Below, piece after piece: positions 50,945 through 63,316 of a stretch of 64,000 nt of DNA. The translations under genes and the position numbers were made by a program. Below the pieces are notes generated by a model that searched no databases, was not told the origin of the DNA, and saw only the letters and a program-made list of their open reading frames with translations. The stretch comes from Prescottella subtropica (GTDB lineage: Bacteria; Actinomycetota; Actinomycetes; Mycobacteriales; Mycobacteriaceae): NCBI RefSeq assembly GCF_005434945.1, contig NZ_SKCH01000009.1:86129-150128 (forward strand), given 5' to 3'. How positions within the stretch are numbered: the first letter of the stretch is position 1; each line of letters starts with the position of its first letter.

Positions 50945-52839
50945 CACACCCTCCCCACCAGGACCGCAGCGACCACGCAGGTCGCGCCGGCGAACATGTA
51001 CAGCGCGTACGAGCGCACGAATCCGGTCTGCAACCGTCGGAAGATCGTCGACGCCGCCCCGAGCACGGCCGGGACGGCCCGCACCACGCCGTCGATGCCG
51101 CGGTCGTCGACCACCGTCAGGCCCGCGACCAACTGCTGCCCGGGTCGCATGAACACGGCCTCGTCGGCGGCGTCGCCGTACAGGTCGCGGCGGGCGGCGA
51201 CGGTCAGCGCGGACACGTCCTGCGGGGCCTCGCGCGGGACCGGCCGGGTGCCGTAGGCGCGCCACGCGACCGCGATGCCGACGATCACCACCACGAGCGT
51301 CGCGGCACTGACCGCCCACGCCGGGACCGGTAGTTCGTGATGTGCCGTGCCGGAACCGAATTCGGTCCACACCGGGGCCAGCCAGTGTTCGAGTGCACTA
51401 CCGAGCGCGAGCAGTCCACCGGCGGCGACGGAGCCGACGGCGAGCAGGATCATCGGTACCGTCATCACCGCCGGCGCCTCGTGCGGGTCGGCGGCGGGAT
51501 CGAAGCGGGGCTGCCCCAGGAACGTCAGCACCATCACCCGGGTCATGTAGAACGCGGTGATCCCGGCGCCGAGCAACGCGACCGCCCCCAGGAGCGTGCC
51601 CCCGACGCCGCCGGACCCGAACGCGGCCTCGATCACCTTGTCCTTGGCGAAGAACCCGGAGAACGGCGGCACCCCGATGATCGCGAGATACCCGAACCCG
51701 AACGTGGCGAACGTGATCGGCATGAGGGCGCGCAGGCCGCCGTAGCGGCGCATGTCGGTTTCGTCGCCGGTCGCGTGCATCACCGACCCCGCGCCGAGGA
51801 ACAGTCCGGCCTTGAAGAAGCCGTGCGCGAGCAGCAGCATGATCGCGAACGGGTAGGCGGCCGGTCCGAGTCCGGCGGCGAGCACCATGTAGCCGATCTG
51901 GCTCATCGTGGACGCCGCGAGCGCCTTCTTGATGTCGTCCTTGGCGCAGCCGATGATCGCGCCGAACAGCAGGGTGACCGCGCCGACCGCGGTGACCGCG
52001 GCCTGCGCACCGGGCGCCGCCTCGAAGATCGGTCCGGAGCGGACGATCAGGTACACCCCGGCGGTGACCATCGTCGCGGCGTGGATGAGCGCGGACACCG
52101 GGGTGGGGCCCTCCATCGCGTCGCCGAGCCACGACTGCAGCGGCACCTGCGCCGACTTGGCGCACGCCGCGAGCAGCAGCGCCAGGCCCATCCAGGTCAG
52201 GGTGCTCTGCGACGCGTCGGGCACGGCGGTGAACACGTCGGTGAACGACACCGACCCGACCGTCGCGAACATGATCATGATGGCGACGATCAGGCCCATG
52301 TCGCCGACCCGATTGACGACGAACGCCTTCTTCGCGGCCGTCGCCGCGACCGGCTTGTGCTGCCAGAACCCGATCAGCAGGTACGACGCGAGCCCGACCC
52401 CCTCCCAGCCGACGTACAGGACCAGGAAGTTGTCGGCGAGGACGAGCAGCAGCATCGCGGCGAGGAACAGGTTCAGGTAGGCGAAGAATCGCCTTCTCCC
52501 TGGATCACGCTGCATGTAGCCGACCGAATAGACGTGGATGAGCGAGCCGACACCGGTGATGAGCAGCGCGAAGCACAGGGACAGCGGGTCGAGGCGCAGG
52601 GCGGCGTCGACCTGCAGGCCGGCGACCGGCAGGTACGAGAACAGTGTCTGCGTCGCGACCCGGTCTGCGGCGTCGGCGCCGAGCAGGTCGAGCAGCAGGC
52701 CTGCCGCGACCGCGAACGACGCGAGCGCGGCGACACAGCCGAGCAGGTGTCCCCACCGGTCGCTGCGCCGTCCGGCGAGGAGCAGGATCACCGCACCGGC
52801 GAGCGGCAGCGCCGGCAGCAGCCAGATCGTCTCGCGCAT
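50944..52839 (-). CDS. nuoL: NADH-quinone oxidoreductase subunit L
   Basis: The protein has 631 residues, 16 helices and the long lateral helix at the C-terminus. Landmarks are [30 protein letters not shown] and [20 protein letters not shown]. It is the distal proton-pumping subunit. It follows nuoK after 18 bp. Confidence 0.95.
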   Translation of the reverse strand: MRETIWLLPALPLAGAVILLLAGRRSDRWGHLLGCVAALASFAVAAGLLLDLLGADAADRVATQTLFSYLPVAGLQVDAALRLDPLSLCFALLITGVGSLIHVYSVGYMQRDPGRRRFFAYLNLFLAAMLLLVLADNFLVLYVGWEGVGLASYLLIGFWQHKPVAATAAKKAFVVNRVGDMGLIVAIMIMFATVGSVSFTDVFTAVPDASQSTLTWMGLALLLAACAKSAQVPLQSWLGDAMEGPTPVSALIHAATMVTAGVYLIVRSGPIFEAAPGAQAAVTAVGAVTLLFGAIIGCAKDDIKKALAASTMSQIGYMVLAAGLGPAAYPFAIMLLLAHGFFKAGLFLGAGSVMHATGDETDMRRYGGLRALMPITFATFGFGYLAIIGVPPFSGFFAKDKVIEAAFGSGGVGGTLLGAVALLGAGITAFYMTRVMVLTFLGQPRFDPAADPHEAPAVMTVPMILLAVGSVAAGGLLALGSALEHWLAPVWTEFGSGTAHHELPVPAWAVSAATLVVVIVGIAVAWRAYGTRPVPREAPQDVSALTVAARRDLYGDAADEAVFMRPGQQLVAGLTVVDDRGIDGVVRAVPAVLGAASTIFRRLQTGFVRSYALYMFAGATCVVAAVLVGRV

Positions 52840-52857
52840 GCCCGTCCCCCGTTCCTG

Positions 52858-53157
52858 TCAGTACTCGAGCAGATTCGCGTCGTCGACCGAGGCCGAGTGG
52901 CGGGTACGGAAGATGGTCATGATGATCGCGAGTCCGACGACGACCTCGGCGGCGGCGACCACCATCGTGAAGAACGCGAACACCTGTCCGTCGAGGTTGC
53001 CGTGCATGCGGGCGAACGTGACGAACGCCAGATTGGCCGCGTTGAGCATCAGCTCGATGCACATGAACACGACGATCGCGTTGCGCCGCAACAGCACTCC
53101 GGCGGCGCCGATCGTGAACAGCAGCACCGACAGGTACAGGTAGTTCGCCGGGTTCAT
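52858..53157 (-). CDS. nuoK: NADH-quinone oxidoreductase subunit K
   Basis: The protein has 99 residues and three helices. Conserved Glu residues lie in [15 protein letters not shown] and [11 protein letters not shown], part of the E-channel. Its ATG 53157 overlaps nuoJ. Confidence 0.95.
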   Translation of the reverse strand: MNPANYLYLSVLLFTIGAAGVLLRRNAIVVFMCIELMLNAANLAFVTFARMHGNLDGQVFAFFTMVVAAAEVVVGLAIIMTIFRTRHSASVDDANLLEY

Positions 53158-53978
53158 CGCCGCTCCTTCCCATGCTCGGGCGAGCCGGGCGGCGGCACGT
53201 CCCGCGGCTCGAGGATCGCGGAGACCGAGTCGCGGGCGAGGGTGCCGTCGGGTAGGCGGGCGGGCATGTCGACGGCGTTGCTGCGCGCGTACACGCCGGG
53301 GCTCGGGAGTGGGGTGACCCGGACGGCCGGGTCGCCGTCGCCGGACGCCCAGTCCCGGAACCGTTGCTGCGAGAGTTCCCGCTGCGTGCGGCGCGGCTCG
53401 AACCGTTCCCGGTGGGCGAGGATCATCGCGCCGATCGTGGCGGTGACGAGCAGGGCCCCGGTCAGTTCGAACACCCACACGTAGCGGACGAACACGAGCT
53501 CGGCGAGCCCCTCGACGTTGCCGCCCTCGTCGGCGGCGTCGAGTCCGACGAAGCCGACGGTGCCGTCGCGGATCACGCCGAGGGTGGCGTTGCCGAGGGC
53601 GCCGATCAGCAGCAGCCCGAATCCGACGCCGGTGACGGCGGCGGCGATGCGTTGTCCGCGCAGGGTTTCCACCAGTGAATCCGACGAGTCGACGCCGACG
53701 AGCATGAGCACGAACAGGAACAGCATCATCACCGCGCCGGTGTAGACGACCACCTGCACCACCCCGAGGAACATCGCCCCCTGCGCGATGTACAGCACGG
53801 CGAGCACGATCATCGTGGTGGCCAGGAAGATCGCCGAGTAGACGGCCTTCGGTGAGCACACCACCCCGAGGGCACCGAGGACCGCGATCGTCCCGAGGAT
53901 CCAGAACTGCACGGCCTCACCGGTGGACGTGCGGGTGAAGGTGTCGGCGGCGAGCAGCGCCGCGTGCTGGGCGAGCAT
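53154..53978 (-). CDS. nuoJ: NADH-quinone oxidoreductase subunit J
   Basis: The protein has 274 residues: five helices, then an unusually long hydrophilic C-terminal tail of about 90 residues, rich in Arg and Pro, typical of actinobacterial NuoJ. The conserved [19 protein letters not shown] carries the pi-bulge helix of the E-channel. It overlaps nuoK by four bases. Confidence 0.94.
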   Translation of the reverse strand: MLAQHAALLAADTFTRTSTGEAVQFWILGTIAVLGALGVVCSPKAVYSAIFLATTMIVLAVLYIAQGAMFLGVVQVVVYTGAVMMLFLFVLMLVGVDSSDSLVETLRGQRIAAAVTGVGFGLLLIGALGNATLGVIRDGTVGFVGLDAADEGGNVEGLAELVFVRYVWVFELTGALLVTATIGAMILAHRERFEPRRTQRELSQQRFRDWASGDGDPAVRVTPLPSPGVYARSNAVDMPARLPDGTLARDSVSAILEPRDVPPPGSPEHGKERR

Positions 53979-54482
53979 CTACGTCACCGTGCCTCGGTAG
54001 TAGTCCTTCTCGGTGGCACCGTCCGCCATCGGGTGCGGCGGCGGCGTCATGCCCGGCTCGAGCGGGGCGAGGAGTCGGTCCTTCTCGTAGATGAGGTCGG
54101 TGCGGTTGTCGTCGGCCATCTCGTAGTCGTTGGTCATGGTGAGCGCGCGGGTGGGGCACGCCTCGATGCACAGTCCGCAGCCGATGCACCGCAGGTAGTT
54201 GATCTGGTAGATCCGCCCGTACCGTTCGCCCGGCGAAAAGCGCTGCGACTCGGTGTTGTCGGCGCCCTCGACGTAGATCGCGTCCGCCGGGCACGCCCAC
54301 GCGCACAGTTCGCAGCCGATGCACTTCTCGAGCCCGTCCGGGTGCCGGTTGAGCTGGTGCCGGCCGTGGTAGCGGGGTGCGGTCGGCGTCTTCTGCTCGG
54401 GATAGAACTCGGTGACGGGCTTCTTGAACATGCTCCGGAACGTCACACCGAAACCGGCGACCGAGTCGAGGAAGTCAGGCAT
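53979..54482 (-). CDS. nuoI: NADH-quinone oxidoreductase subunit I
   Basis: The protein has 167 residues. Two 4Fe-4S motifs, [12 protein letters not shown] and [12 protein letters not shown], hold clusters N6a and N6b that relay electrons to NuoB. The C-terminus extends after the second cluster. It overlaps nuoH by 8 bp and directly abuts nuoJ. Confidence 0.96.
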   Translation of the reverse strand: MPDFLDSVAGFGVTFRSMFKKPVTEFYPEQKTPTAPRYHGRHQLNRHPDGLEKCIGCELCAWACPADAIYVEGADNTESQRFSPGERYGRIYQINYLRCIGCGLCIEACPTRALTMTNDYEMADDNRTDLIYEKDRLLAPLEPGMTPPPHPMADGATEKDYYRGTVT

Positions 54483-55653
54483 CGGATTCCTCCTTCTGTC
54501 GAGTGGGGCGTGGGGCTCGTACCAGCACCGCCAGGACGGCGACCATGCCGGCGACGTGCAGGACCGCCGCGACCGCCGGGTGATCGTCGTCGTGCAGGAC
54601 GCGGGCGGCGGCCACCACCATCACCCACACGACGGCCGCCGGGATGAGCACCTTCCAGCCCAGGTTCATGAACTGGTCGTAGCGCAGCCGCGGCAGGGTG
54701 GCGCGCAGCCAGATGAACACGAACAGCAGCGCCCACACCTTCGCGACGAACCACAGCAGCGGCCACCATCCGCTGTTCGCACCCGCCCACAGGCTCAGCG
54801 GCCACGGCGCGTGCCAGCCGCCGAGGAACATGGTCGCGGCGAGCGCGGAGACGGTCACCATGTTCACGTATTCGGCGAGCATGAACATCGCGAACCGCAG
54901 CGACGAGTACTCGGTGTGGAAGCCGCCGACGAGTTCCCCCTCGGCCTCCGGCAGGTCGAACGGGGCACGGTTGGTCTCGCCGACCATCGCCGTCAGATAG
55001 ATCAGGAACGACGGCAGCAGCAGGAACACGTACCACGTACCGTCCTGGGCGGCAACGATTCCCGACGTGGACATGGTGCCGGCGTCGAGGAACACGGCGG
55101 CGAACGTGAGTCCCATCGCCACCTCGTACGAGATCACCTGCGCGGTCGACCGGATCCCGCCGAGCAGCGGATACGTCGAACCGGACGACCAGCCGGCGAG
55201 GACGATGCCGTACACGCCCACCGACGACATCGCGAGGATGTAGAGCACCGCGACCGGCAGATCCGTCAGCTGCAGCGGCGTCACGGCGCCGAACACCGAC
55301 ACCTGCGGGCCGAACGGGATCACCGCGAACGCCATGAACGCCGGGACGGTCGCGATGATCGGGGCCAGCAGGTAGATCGGTTTCTCCACCCCGGACGGGA
55401 CGATGCCCTCCTTGAGGGCGAGTTTGATGCCGTCGGCGAGGGTCTGCAGCAGTCCGCGCGGGCCGACCCGGTTCGGGCCGACCCGCATCTGCATGAACGC
55501 CAGGACCTTGCGTTCGGCGTAGATCGCGAGCAGCACCGTCAGGACCAGGAACACGAAGATCGCGATCGCCTTGGCGATCACCAGCCACCACGGGTCGTGC
55601 CCGAACATCGACAGGTCGGCGGCGGCCTGCACGGCGGTGAGGTCCGCGGTCAT
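54475..55653 (-). CDS. nuoH: NADH-quinone oxidoreductase subunit H
   Basis: The protein has 392 residues with eight helices. [20 protein letters not shown] and the first-loop quinone-site residues are conserved. It anchors the hydrophilic arm and forms the quinone entry. It overlaps nuoG by ATGA. A C-terminal extra segment is typical of actinobacteria. Confidence 0.96.
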   Translation of the reverse strand: MTADLTAVQAAADLSMFGHDPWWLVIAKAIAIFVFLVLTVLLAIYAERKVLAFMQMRVGPNRVGPRGLLQTLADGIKLALKEGIVPSGVEKPIYLLAPIIATVPAFMAFAVIPFGPQVSVFGAVTPLQLTDLPVAVLYILAMSSVGVYGIVLAGWSSGSTYPLLGGIRSTAQVISYEVAMGLTFAAVFLDAGTMSTSGIVAAQDGTWYVFLLLPSFLIYLTAMVGETNRAPFDLPEAEGELVGGFHTEYSSLRFAMFMLAEYVNMVTVSALAATMFLGGWHAPWPLSLWAGANSGWWPLLWFVAKVWALLFVFIWLRATLPRLRYDQFMNLGWKVLIPAAVVWVMVVAAARVLHDDDHPAVAAVLHVAGMVAVLAVLVRAPRPTRQKEESDA

Positions 55654-58091
55654 CGCGGCACCTCCGGGTCGGGGGCGACGGCAGGGTCGGCGCGGCGCAC
55701 CCGCACGACGTCACCCGGGCGGGCGGCGAGCGTCCGGTGCACGGCCGACCCCGGCGAGTTCTGCGGCAGCCACACCACCCGGAACGGCAGTTCGGTGATC
55801 TGCAGCGGCAGCGTGATCGCACCCCGGCCGGTGTCGACGGTCACCGGATCACCGTCGCGGGCACCGAGTTCGGCGGCCCGGTCGGCGGACAACCGCACCA
55901 CCGGCGGGCGGGCGGTGCCGGACAAGTGCGGTTCGCCGTCCTGCAGGCGTCCGGCGTCGAGCAGCATCCGCCACGACGCGAGGACCGCCTCCCCCCGCCC
56001 GGGTTCGGGCGCCGGACGTGCCGGGACGTCCGGGTCCGGCGGCCGGCCCCCCGCCCACGTGCCGAGGTGGGCGATCTCGGCGCGGACGGCGGCGACGTCC
56101 GGCAGACCGAGCGCAGTCCCCATCTCCGCCGCGAGCGCGACCAGTACCCGCTGGTCGGGCAACGCGCCGGTGTCCCGCAGCGCGGTGTCGAAGGGACGCA
56201 CCCGCCCCTCCCAGTCCAGGAACGCGCCCGGCTTCTCGGCGACCGTCGCGACCGGCAACACCACGTCGGCCCGGTCGGTGACCGCGCTGCGCCGCTGTTC
56301 GAGACTCACCACGAACCGGGCCGCGTCGAGGGCCGCACGGGCGGCGGCCGGATCGGGCAGATCGTCGACGTCGACGCCCCCGACGAGCAGTCCACCGAGG
56401 TCGCCGGACCGGACGGCGGTGAGGATCGCGTCGGTGTCCCGGCCGACGGACGCCGGAAGCACGGTGCCCCACACGGTTTCGACCTCGCGGCGGGCCGCCG
56501 GGTCGACGACGGGACGACCCCCGGGCAGCAGCGTCGGCAGTGCCCCCACCTCGAGGGCGCCGCGGTCCCCGGCCCGCCGCGGAATCCACGCGATCCGGGC
56601 ACCCGTCGCGTCCGCGAGCCGCGCGACCGCGGACAGGGTGCCGGGGCTACCGGCCGCCCGCTCACCGACCACGATCACCGAGCCGGCGCCGCGCAGGAAG
56701 TCGGACGAGGCGAGATCGTCGAGGATCGCCGGCTCGTCACCCGGCACGGCCCGCAGCAGCCGTCCGTCGACCTTGCCGAGTCCGCGGGTCGCGTACGGGG
56801 CGATGGACAGCACGACGGTGCCGCGGGCGCGGACAGCCTTGCGGAGCCGCAGCAGCACCATCGGCGACTCGTCCTCCGGTTCGAACGCCACCAGCAGCAC
56901 CGCGGGCGCGTGCTCGAGGTCGTCGTAGGTGACGGTGTCCGGGGCGGCACCGAGGACACGTCCGGCCACCCGCGACGCGAGGAACGCCGTCTCCTCCGCC
57001 GACTGCAGCCGGGACCGGAAGTCGATGTCGTGGGTGCCGAGCACGACCCGCGTGAACTTGGCGTACGCGTACGCGTCCTCGACGGTGAGCCGGCCGCCGG
57101 GGAGCACCCCGCAGTCGCCGGCGGACGCGAGCCCGCGGGCCGCGACCGCGAGGGCGTGCGGCCACGACGCCGGCACCAGGTCGCCGGTGTCGCCGCGCAC
57201 CAGCGGGGTGATGATCCGGTCCGGTGCGGTCGCGTAGGCGAACGCCCACCGACCCTTGTCGCAGTTCCATTCCTCGTTGACCTGCGGATCGTCGCCGGCG
57301 AGGCGGCGCAGCACGGTGCCACGGCGGTGGTCGGTGCGTTGCGCGCAGCCACCGGCGCAGTGCTCGCACACGCTCGGGGACGACACCAGGTCGAACGGGC
57401 GGGCCCGGAACCGGTAGGCGGCGGACGTCAGCGCCCCGACCGGGCACACCTGCACGGTGTTGCCGGAGAAGTAGGAGTCGAACGGCTCCCCCGCCCCGAT
57501 GCCCACCTGCTGGTCGGCGCCGCGTTCGAGGAAGTCGATCAGGTCGTCGCCCGCGATCTGCTGGGTGAACCGGGTGCAGCGGGCGCACAGGATGCACCGT
57601 TCCCGGTCGAGCAGGATCTCGGTGGACAGCGGAATCGGTTTGGGGAAGGTGCGTTTGACGTCCTCGAACCGGGTCTCGCCGCGGCCGCTCGACATCGCCT
57701 GGTTCTGCAGCGGGCACTCGCCGCCCTTGTCGCACATCGGGCAGTCGAGCGGGTGGTTGATCAGCAGCAGTTCCATGTTGCCGCGCTGCGCCCGCTCGGC
57801 GACCGCGGAGGTGACCTGGGTGCGGACCACCATGCCGTCGGTGGCGACGGTGGTGCACGACGCCAACGGCTTGCGCTGCCCCTCGACGTCGACGAGGCAC
57901 TGCCGACAGGCGCCGACCGGGTCGAGCAGCGGGTGGTCGCAGAACCGCGGGATCTGGATGCCGATGCCCTCCGCGGCCCGGATCACCAAGGTGCCCTTGG
58001 GAACCGTCACCTCGATGCCGTCGATCGTCAGCGTCACCCGATCCGACGGGACCGGCTGCCCGGACGCGTCGACACCCGCATGCACGGTCAC
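55650..58091 (-). CDS. nuoG: NADH-quinone oxidoreductase subunit G
   Basis: The protein has 813 residues. The N-terminal 2Fe-2S ligands lie in the [20 protein letters not shown] region, His/Cys ligands in [17 protein letters not shown], two 4Fe-4S sites follow ([10 protein letters not shown] and CEHCAGGC), then a molybdopterin-like domain. It relays electrons from NuoF to NuoI. It overlaps nuoEF by GTGA. Confidence 0.95.
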   Translation of the reverse strand: MTVHAGVDASGQPVPSDRVTLTIDGIEVTVPKGTLVIRAAEGIGIQIPRFCDHPLLDPVGACRQCLVDVEGQRKPLASCTTVATDGMVVRTQVTSAVAERAQRGNMELLLINHPLDCPMCDKGGECPLQNQAMSSGRGETRFEDVKRTFPKPIPLSTEILLDRERCILCARCTRFTQQIAGDDLIDFLERGADQQVGIGAGEPFDSYFSGNTVQVCPVGALTSAAYRFRARPFDLVSSPSVCEHCAGGCAQRTDHRRGTVLRRLAGDDPQVNEEWNCDKGRWAFAYATAPDRIITPLVRGDTGDLVPASWPHALAVAARGLASAGDCGVLPGGRLTVEDAYAYAKFTRVVLGTHDIDFRSRLQSAEETAFLASRVAGRVLGAAPDTVTYDDLEHAPAVLLVAFEPEDESPMVLLRLRKAVRARGTVVLSIAPYATRGLGKVDGRLLRAVPGDEPAILDDLASSDFLRGAGSVIVVGERAAGSPGTLSAVARLADATGARIAWIPRRAGDRGALEVGALPTLLPGGRPVVDPAARREVETVWGTVLPASVGRDTDAILTAVRSGDLGGLLVGGVDVDDLPDPAAARAALDAARFVVSLEQRRSAVTDRADVVLPVATVAEKPGAFLDWEGRVRPFDTALRDTGALPDQRVLVALAAEMGTALGLPDVAAVRAEIAHLGTWAGGRPPDPDVPARPAPEPGRGEAVLASWRMLLDAGRLQDGEPHLSGTARPPVVRLSADRAAELGARDGDPVTVDTGRGAITLPLQITELPFRVVWLPQNSPGSAVHRTLAARPGDVVRVRRADPAVAPDPEVPR

Positions 58092-60118
58092 GGCCGGCCC
58101 CCTTCCGATACATCGCGCCTCGACGCGTCCGGGTCGAACGGGCAGCCGCCGCCCTCGACGTGCGCGACGTATTCGTCGCGGAAGTACTTCAGCGACGACG
58201 TGATCGGACTCGTCGCACCGTCACCGAGGGCGCAGAACGCGCGCCCGAGGATCGAATCGGAGATGTCGAGGAGCTTGTCGAGGTCGGCCGGTGTGCCGCC
58301 GCCGCGCTCGAGCCGGTCGTAGATCTGCCGCAGCCAGTAGGTGCCCTCCCGGCACGGCGTGCACTTGCCGCACGACTCGTGCGCGTAGAACCGCGTCCAC
58401 CGCGACACCACCCGCACGACGCACGTGGTGTCGTCGAAGATCTGCAGGGCCTTGGTGCCCAGCATGGAACCCGCGCCGGCGACCCCCTCGTAGTCGAGGG
58501 GCACGTCGAGATGGTCGGGGGTGAGGATCGGGGTCGACGACCCACCCGGCGTCCAGAACTTGAGGGTGCGCCCGGGACGCACCCCGCCGGCCACGTCGAG
58601 TAACTGCCGCAACGTGATTCCCATCGGCGCCTCGTACTGGCCGGGCCGGCGCACGTGCCCGGACAGCGAGTACAGCGTGAACCCGGGCGACGCCTCGCTG
58701 CCCATGCTGCGGAACCATTCGGCGCCGCGGGCGATGATCGACGGCACACTCGCGATGGACTCGACGTTGTTGACCACCGTCGGGCACGCGTACAGGCCCT
58801 CGACGGCCGGGAACGGCGGCCGCAGCCGGGGTTGGCCGCGGCGACCCTCGAGCGAGTCCAGTAGCGCCGTCTCCTCCCCGCAGATGTAGGCGCCGGCCCC
58901 GGCGTGCACGACAACGTCGAGGTCGAACCCGGAGCCGAGGATGTCCGCGCCGAGGTAGCCGGCGTCGTACGCCTCGGCGACCGCGGCCCGCAACCGGCGC
59001 AGCACCGGCACCACCTCGCCGCGCACGTAGACGTACGCCCGTGACGCCCGGATCGCGTACGCCGCGATGATCACGCCCTCGATCAGGGTGTGCGGGGTCG
59101 CGTACATCAGCGGAATGTCCTTGCACGTCCCCGGTTCCGACTCGTCGGCGTTGACAACCAGGTAGTGCGGTTTCGCGGCCGTGTCGGTGGCCGGATCCTG
59201 CGGAATGTACGACCACTTCATGCCGGTCGGGAACCCGGCACCGCCGCGGCCTCGCAGCCCGGCCTCCTTCACGGTCGCGATCACCTCGTCCGGGTTCGTC
59301 CGCAGCGCCGTCCGCAGCCCCGCGTAGCCGTCGTGCCGGTGGTAGCTCTCGAGCGTCCACGGCTCCGGTTCGTCCCAGTGCCGGCTCAGCACCGGGGCCA
59401 GGGTGGGCGAGCCGGTCCGCAGCCCGGCGAGGGTCGGATCGCCCGCCCCGCCACCCGCGGCGACCACGTCCGGGCGGGGGTCGTCGAATCCGGCGAGCAG
59501 GCGTGCGGTGTCCCGGAACGTCCGCAGCGGCGCGCCGCGACTCGGGCACACCGGCCGGCCCGCGCGCAGCGCGTCGACCACCTCGATCGCCGACTCGGGT
59601 GTCCGGTCGTCGAAGAACTCCCAGTCCACCGTCATCACCGGCGCGAAATCGCAGGCCGCGTTGCATTCGATGTGCTCGAGGGTGACGGTGCCGTCGGCGG
59701 TGGTGCCGCCGTCGTCGACACCCAGGTGCGCGCACAGCGCCGCATGGATCGCGTCACCGCCCAGCACCGCGCACAGGCTGTTGGTGCACACCCCCACGTG
59801 ATGCGTGCCGGTCGGCTCGCGCCGGTACATCGTGTAGAACGTGGCGACCGCGGTCACGTCCGCGACCGTCAACCCGAGTCGGGTGGCGCAGAACTCGATT
59901 CCGGCGGGCGAGACGTACCCGTCCTCGGCCTGCACGAGATGCAGCAGCGGCAGCAGCGCCGACCGCTCCGCCCCCGGCCGGTCGATGCGGTAGCGGGACA
60001 CGACCTCGTCGGCGTCGGCCTCCAGCCGGGCCGCGACGTCCGGCGGGTACGTCGGTCGGGTGCGGGGTCCGGGGCCGAGGTCGACGAACACCGGTCCGGC
60101 GGCGACGGATTCGCTCAT
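58088..60118 (-). CDS. nuoEF: Fused NADH-quinone oxidoreductase subunits E and F
   Basis: One uninterrupted frame of 676 residues carries both subunits. The NuoE part (about residues 1-235) has the 2Fe-2S ligands C111, C116, C152 and C156 (CTNSLC and ECNAAC). The NuoF part (from about residue 243) has the NADH site [16 protein letters not shown], the FMN site [17 protein letters not shown] and 4Fe-4S ligands in [12 protein letters not shown]. In related genomes these are separate overlapping genes. Here a GTG at 59392 that could start NuoF is followed at once by TGA in the +1 frame, as if a frame change removed the NuoE stop. It may be a true fusion or a sequence error. Confidence 0.85.
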   Translation of the reverse strand: MSESVAAGPVFVDLGPGPRTRPTYPPDVAARLEADADEVVSRYRIDRPGAERSALLPLLHLVQAEDGYVSPAGIEFCATRLGLTVADVTAVATFYTMYRREPTGTHHVGVCTNSLCAVLGGDAIHAALCAHLGVDDGGTTADGTVTLEHIECNAACDFAPVMTVDWEFFDDRTPESAIEVVDALRAGRPVCPSRGAPLRTFRDTARLLAGFDDPRPDVVAAGGGAGDPTLAGLRTGSPTLAPVLSRHWDEPEPWTLESYHRHDGYAGLRTALRTNPDEVIATVKEAGLRGRGGAGFPTGMKWSYIPQDPATDTAAKPHYLVVNADESEPGTCKDIPLMYATPHTLIEGVIIAAYAIRASRAYVYVRGEVVPVLRRLRAAVAEAYDAGYLGADILGSGFDLDVVVHAGAGAYICGEETALLDSLEGRRGQPRLRPPFPAVEGLYACPTVVNNVESIASVPSIIARGAEWFRSMGSEASPGFTLYSLSGHVRRPGQYEAPMGITLRQLLDVAGGVRPGRTLKFWTPGGSSTPILTPDHLDVPLDYEGVAGAGSMLGTKALQIFDDTTCVVRVVSRWTRFYAHESCGKCTPCREGTYWLRQIYDRLERGGGTPADLDKLLDISDSILGRAFCALGDGATSPITSSLKYFRDEYVAHVEGGGCPFDPDASRRDVSEGGRP

Positions 60119-61422
60119 CGGTCCACTCCCCCCATCACCGGGTCGATACTCGCGACGGACGCGATCACGTCCGCGACCATCCCGCCCTCGCACATCGCGG
60201 CGACGGCCTGCAGGTTCGTGAACGACGGATCCCGGTAGTGCACCCGGTACGGGCGGGTGCCGCCGTCGCTGACCACGTGCACCCCCAGTTCGCCGCGCGG
60301 CGACTCCACCGGCACGTACACCTGCCCGGGCGGCACCCGGAACCCCTCGGTGACGATCTTGAAATGGTGGATCAGGGCCTCCATCGACGTGCCCATGATG
60401 TGCCGGATGTGGTCGAGGGAGTTCCCGAGCCCGTCCGGGCCGAGCGCCAACTGCGCCGGCCACGCGATCTTCTCGTCCGCCACCATCACCGGGCCCGGCC
60501 GCAACCGGTCGAGGCACTGCCGGGCGATCTTCAGGGACTCCGCCATCTCCCGTATCCGGACGAGATAGCGTGCGTAGCAGTCGGATCCGGTGGCGGTCAC
60601 CACGTCGAACTCGTAGTCCTCGTACCCGCAGTACGGGTCCGTGCGGCGCACGTCCAGCGGGGTCCCGGTGGCGCGCATGATCGGACCGGTCACCCCGAGC
60701 GCCGTGCAGCCGGTCACGTCGAGATAGCCGACGCCCCGGGTGCGGGCCTTCCAGATCGGGTTCTCGGTGAGCAGGTCCTCGATGTCCCGGATCCGGCCCG
60801 GCAGCAGATCCAGCAGCGCCCGCACCTGGTCGACCGCCCCGTCCGGCAGATCCGCGGCGATCCCACCGGGCCGGACGAACGCGTGGTTCATCCGCAGCCC
60901 GGTGATCGTCTCGAACACGTCGAGGATCGGTTCCCGGTCCCGGAACCCGAACAGCATCGGGGTGATCGCACCGAGCTCCATGCCGCCCGTGGCGAGTGCC
61001 ACCAGATGCGACGCGATCCGGTTGAGTTCCATCAGCAGCACCCGCACCACCGTGGCCCGCTCGGGCACCCGGTCGGTGATGTCGAGGAGCCTCTCGACGC
61101 CCAGGCAGTAGGCGACCTCGTTGAAGAACGGCGACAGGTAGTCCATGCGGGTGACGAACGTGACGCCCTGCGTCCAGTTGCGGTATTCGAGGTTCTTCTC
61201 GATCCCGGTGTGCAGGTAGCCGATTCCGCAGCGCGCCTCGGTCACCGTCTCGCCCTCGATCTCGAGGATCAACCGCAGCACCCCGTGCGTCGACGGATGC
61301 TGCGGGCCCATGTTGACGACGATGCGTTCGGCACCGGCCTCCTGCGCCGCGGCCGCCGCGTCGACGAGGTCGTCCCAGTCCTGCCCGGTGACGGTGTATT
61401 CGGTCGCTGGTGTCTCGGTCAC
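60115..61422 (-). CDS. nuoD: NADH-quinone oxidoreductase subunit D
   Basis: The protein has 435 residues of the 49-kDa family. [20 protein letters not shown] contains the conserved His of the quinone site, and [16 protein letters not shown] lies near the C-terminus. It starts at GTG 61422, overlapping nuoC, and its stop overlaps nuoEF by ATGA. The open frame further upstream is not coding. Confidence 0.96.
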   Translation of the reverse strand: MTETPATEYTVTGQDWDDLVDAAAAAQEAGAERIVVNMGPQHPSTHGVLRLILEIEGETVTEARCGIGYLHTGIEKNLEYRNWTQGVTFVTRMDYLSPFFNEVAYCLGVERLLDITDRVPERATVVRVLLMELNRIASHLVALATGGMELGAITPMLFGFRDREPILDVFETITGLRMNHAFVRPGGIAADLPDGAVDQVRALLDLLPGRIRDIEDLLTENPIWKARTRGVGYLDVTGCTALGVTGPIMRATGTPLDVRRTDPYCGYEDYEFDVVTATGSDCYARYLVRIREMAESLKIARQCLDRLRPGPVMVADEKIAWPAQLALGPDGLGNSLDHIRHIMGTSMEALIHHFKIVTEGFRVPPGQVYVPVESPRGELGVHVVSDGGTRPYRVHYRDPSFTNLQAVAAMCEGGMVADVIASVASIDPVMGGVDR

Positions 61423-62159
61423 CGGTAGGCCCTCCTCTCGTCCGGCGGCGGCACCGTCGCCCCCTTGTACTCGACGGGAATGCCGCCGAGCGGGTAGTCC
61501 TTGCGCTGCGGGTGCCCCACCCAGTCGTCGGGCATCTCGATCCGGGTGAGCGACGGATGCCCGTCGAACACGAGCCCGAAGAAGTCGTACGTCTCCCGCT
61601 CGTGCCAGTCGGTGGTCGGATACACCCGGAACAGCGACGGCACGTGCGGGTCGGCGTCGGGGGCGGCGACCTCGAGCCGCAACCGGCGCCCGTACACCGT
61701 CGACAGCAGCGGGTACACCGCGTGCAACTCCCGCCCGTGATCGTGCGGATAGTGCACACCGCTCACCCCGAGGCACAGATCGAACCGCAGATGCCCGTCG
61801 CTGCGCAGGGCCCGCGCCACGACCGGCAGGTGCTCGCGTCGCACATGCAGCGTCAGTTCCCCACGGAACACGACGACCGCCTCGACGGCGTCGTCGAACA
61901 CCCCCCCGAGGGCAGCCGCGAGCGCGTCGACGGCCTCGTCGAACCAGCCGCCGTACGGCCGCGGCGTCACCCCGGGCAGCGTCACCGGACGCACCAGCCG
62001 CCCGTACCCGGACGTGTCACCGGTGCCGGTGACCCCGAACATGCCCTGCCGCAGCCCGATCATCTCGCCGCCACCCGCGACCGGAACCGGCGGCACGGTG
62101 CCCTCCGGCCCCGCCGTCGCCTCCGGATCGGTGCCCGCGTTCGGGTGCTCGCCGGTCAT
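61419..62159 (-). CDS. nuoC: NADH-quinone oxidoreductase subunit C
   Basis: The protein has 246 residues of the 30-kDa family. [19 protein letters not shown] and [17 protein letters not shown] are the signatures. An actinobacterial N-terminal extension of about 70 residues includes [15 protein letters not shown]. It overlaps nuoB and nuoD. Confidence 0.95.
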   Translation of the reverse strand: MTGEHPNAGTDPEATAGPEGTVPPVPVAGGGEMIGLRQGMFGVTGTGDTSGYGRLVRPVTLPGVTPRPYGGWFDEAVDALAAALGGVFDDAVEAVVVFRGELTLHVRREHLPVVARALRSDGHLRFDLCLGVSGVHYPHDHGRELHAVYPLLSTVYGRRLRLEVAAPDADPHVPSLFRVYPTTDWHERETYDFFGLVFDGHPSLTRIEMPDDWVGHPQRKDYPLGGIPVEYKGATVPPPDERRAYR

Positions 62160-62731
62160 CGTCGCACCGTCCCGGCGGGCATCCCCAGATCCACGGCCGA
62201 CGACGTGGGTCGGGCGGCGAGTGCCGCCACCTCGGCGGCCCGGACGGCCTCCTCCCGGTTGGCACCGAGCGGCATGTCCGCGATCTTCTCGTGCAGCTCC
62301 AGGATCGCGTACAGCAGCATCTCCGGTCGCGGCGGACAGCCCGGCAGATAGATGTCGACAGGCACGATGTGGTCGACGCCCTGCACCACCGCGTAGTTGC
62401 CGAACATGCCGCCCGACGACGCGCACACCCCCATCGCCAGCACCCATTTCGGTTCGGCCATCTGGTCGTACACCTGCCGCAGGACGGGTGCCATCTTCTG
62501 GCTGACCCGGCCGGCGACGATCATCAGATCCGCCTGCCGCGGTGACGCCCGGAACGCCTCCATCCCGAACCGGGCCAGGTCGAACCGCCCGGACGTGGTC
62601 GCCATCATCTCGATCGCGCAGCACGCGAGTCCGAACGTCGCCGGCCACAACGACCCCTTGCGGGCATACCCGGCGACCGTCTCGACGGTACTCAGCAGGA
62701 AACCACCCGGAACCTTCTCCTCGAGACCCAC
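62156..62731 (-). CDS. nuoB: NADH-quinone oxidoreductase subunit B
   Basis: The protein has 191 residues. The N2 cluster ligands are the CC pair in [10 protein letters not shown], the Cys in [10 protein letters not shown] and the Cys in [10 protein letters not shown]. It is the last electron carrier before quinone. The C-terminal 30 residues are an extension after the core. It follows nuoA by 34 bp. Confidence 0.96.
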   Translation of the reverse strand: MGLEEKVPGGFLLSTVETVAGYARKGSLWPATFGLACCAIEMMATTSGRFDLARFGMEAFRASPRQADLMIVAGRVSQKMAPVLRQVYDQMAEPKWVLAMGVCASSGGMFGNYAVVQGVDHIVPVDIYLPGCPPRPEMLLYAILELHEKIADMPLGANREEAVRAAEVAALAARPTSSAVDLGMPAGTVRR

Positions 62732-62765
62732 GTCGACCTCACCTCCTGCTCGCGCGACAACCGCC

Positions 62766-63137
62766 CTAGTCCCAGCTCAATCCCCCACGCCGCCACTCGT
62801 AGACGTAGGCGACCGCCACGTTGAACACGAACACCGCCATCACCGCCAGACCGAACACTCCGAGCGCGTCGAAGTGCACCGCCCACGGGTAGAGGAAGAC
62901 GATCTCGATGTCGAAGATGATGAACAGCATCGCCGTCAGGTAGTACTTGATCGGGATGCGCCGGCCACCGGCCCGACCGGTCGGCGACGACGGCACCGGA
63001 TCGATACCGCACTCGTACGCCTCGAGTTTCGCGCGCCCCGGACGCTGCGGCCCGACCACCGACGCGACGACCACCGAGAACACCGCGAACGCCACGGCGA
63101 TACCGCCGAGCACGAGAATCGGCACGTACGCGTTCAC
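62766..63137 (-). CDS. nuoA: NADH-quinone oxidoreductase subunit A
   Basis: The protein has 123 residues and three helices, with YECGIDP and [12 protein letters not shown] as signatures. GTG 63137 has GGAGGA before it, while GTG 63161 would add eight residues without a better site. It is the first gene of the nuo operon, whose promoter must lie in 63138-63288. Confidence 0.94.
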   Translation of the reverse strand: MNAYVPILVLGGIAVAFAVFSVVVASVVGPQRPGRAKLEAYECGIDPVPSSPTGRAGGRRIPIKYYLTAMLFIIFDIEIVFLYPWAVHFDALGVFGLAVMAVFVFNVAVAYVYEWRRGGLSWD

Positions 63138-63288
63138 GGCGTCCTCCGTCCCACTCGTCACGAGTCACGGTGACCACGTGCGGCGGGAACCGCAGGCGAC
63201 GCACAAACACGCAATCAGGAGAACCGTCCCGCCGAATGTGATCTAGAACTCACCGTACGGGAGAGGTGCCCCGTGTGGGTTCGGTTCC
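63138..63288 (-). promoter_or_regulatory. nuo operon promoter region
   Basis: No ORF is credible in this 151-bp stretch between the response-regulator terminator and nuoA. It should hold the operon promoter, but I could not name -35/-10 boxes with confidence. Confidence 0.35.
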
Positions 63289-63309
63289 ACGCGCGAATCT
63301 TTCGCGCGT
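63289..63309 (-). terminator. Terminator after the response-regulator gene
   Basis: ACGCGCGAA (63289-63297) pairs perfectly with TTCGCGCGT (63301-63309) around a 3-nt loop, 7 bp after the stop codon. It separates this gene from the nuo operon. Confidence 0.75.
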
Positions 63310-63316
63310 CGGACGG

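Noticed and set aside
60119..61759. Continuation of the nuoEF frame to 61759
   Set aside because: This part overlaps nuoD and is shadow. The fusion claim concerns only 58088-60118, where both halves are recognisable.
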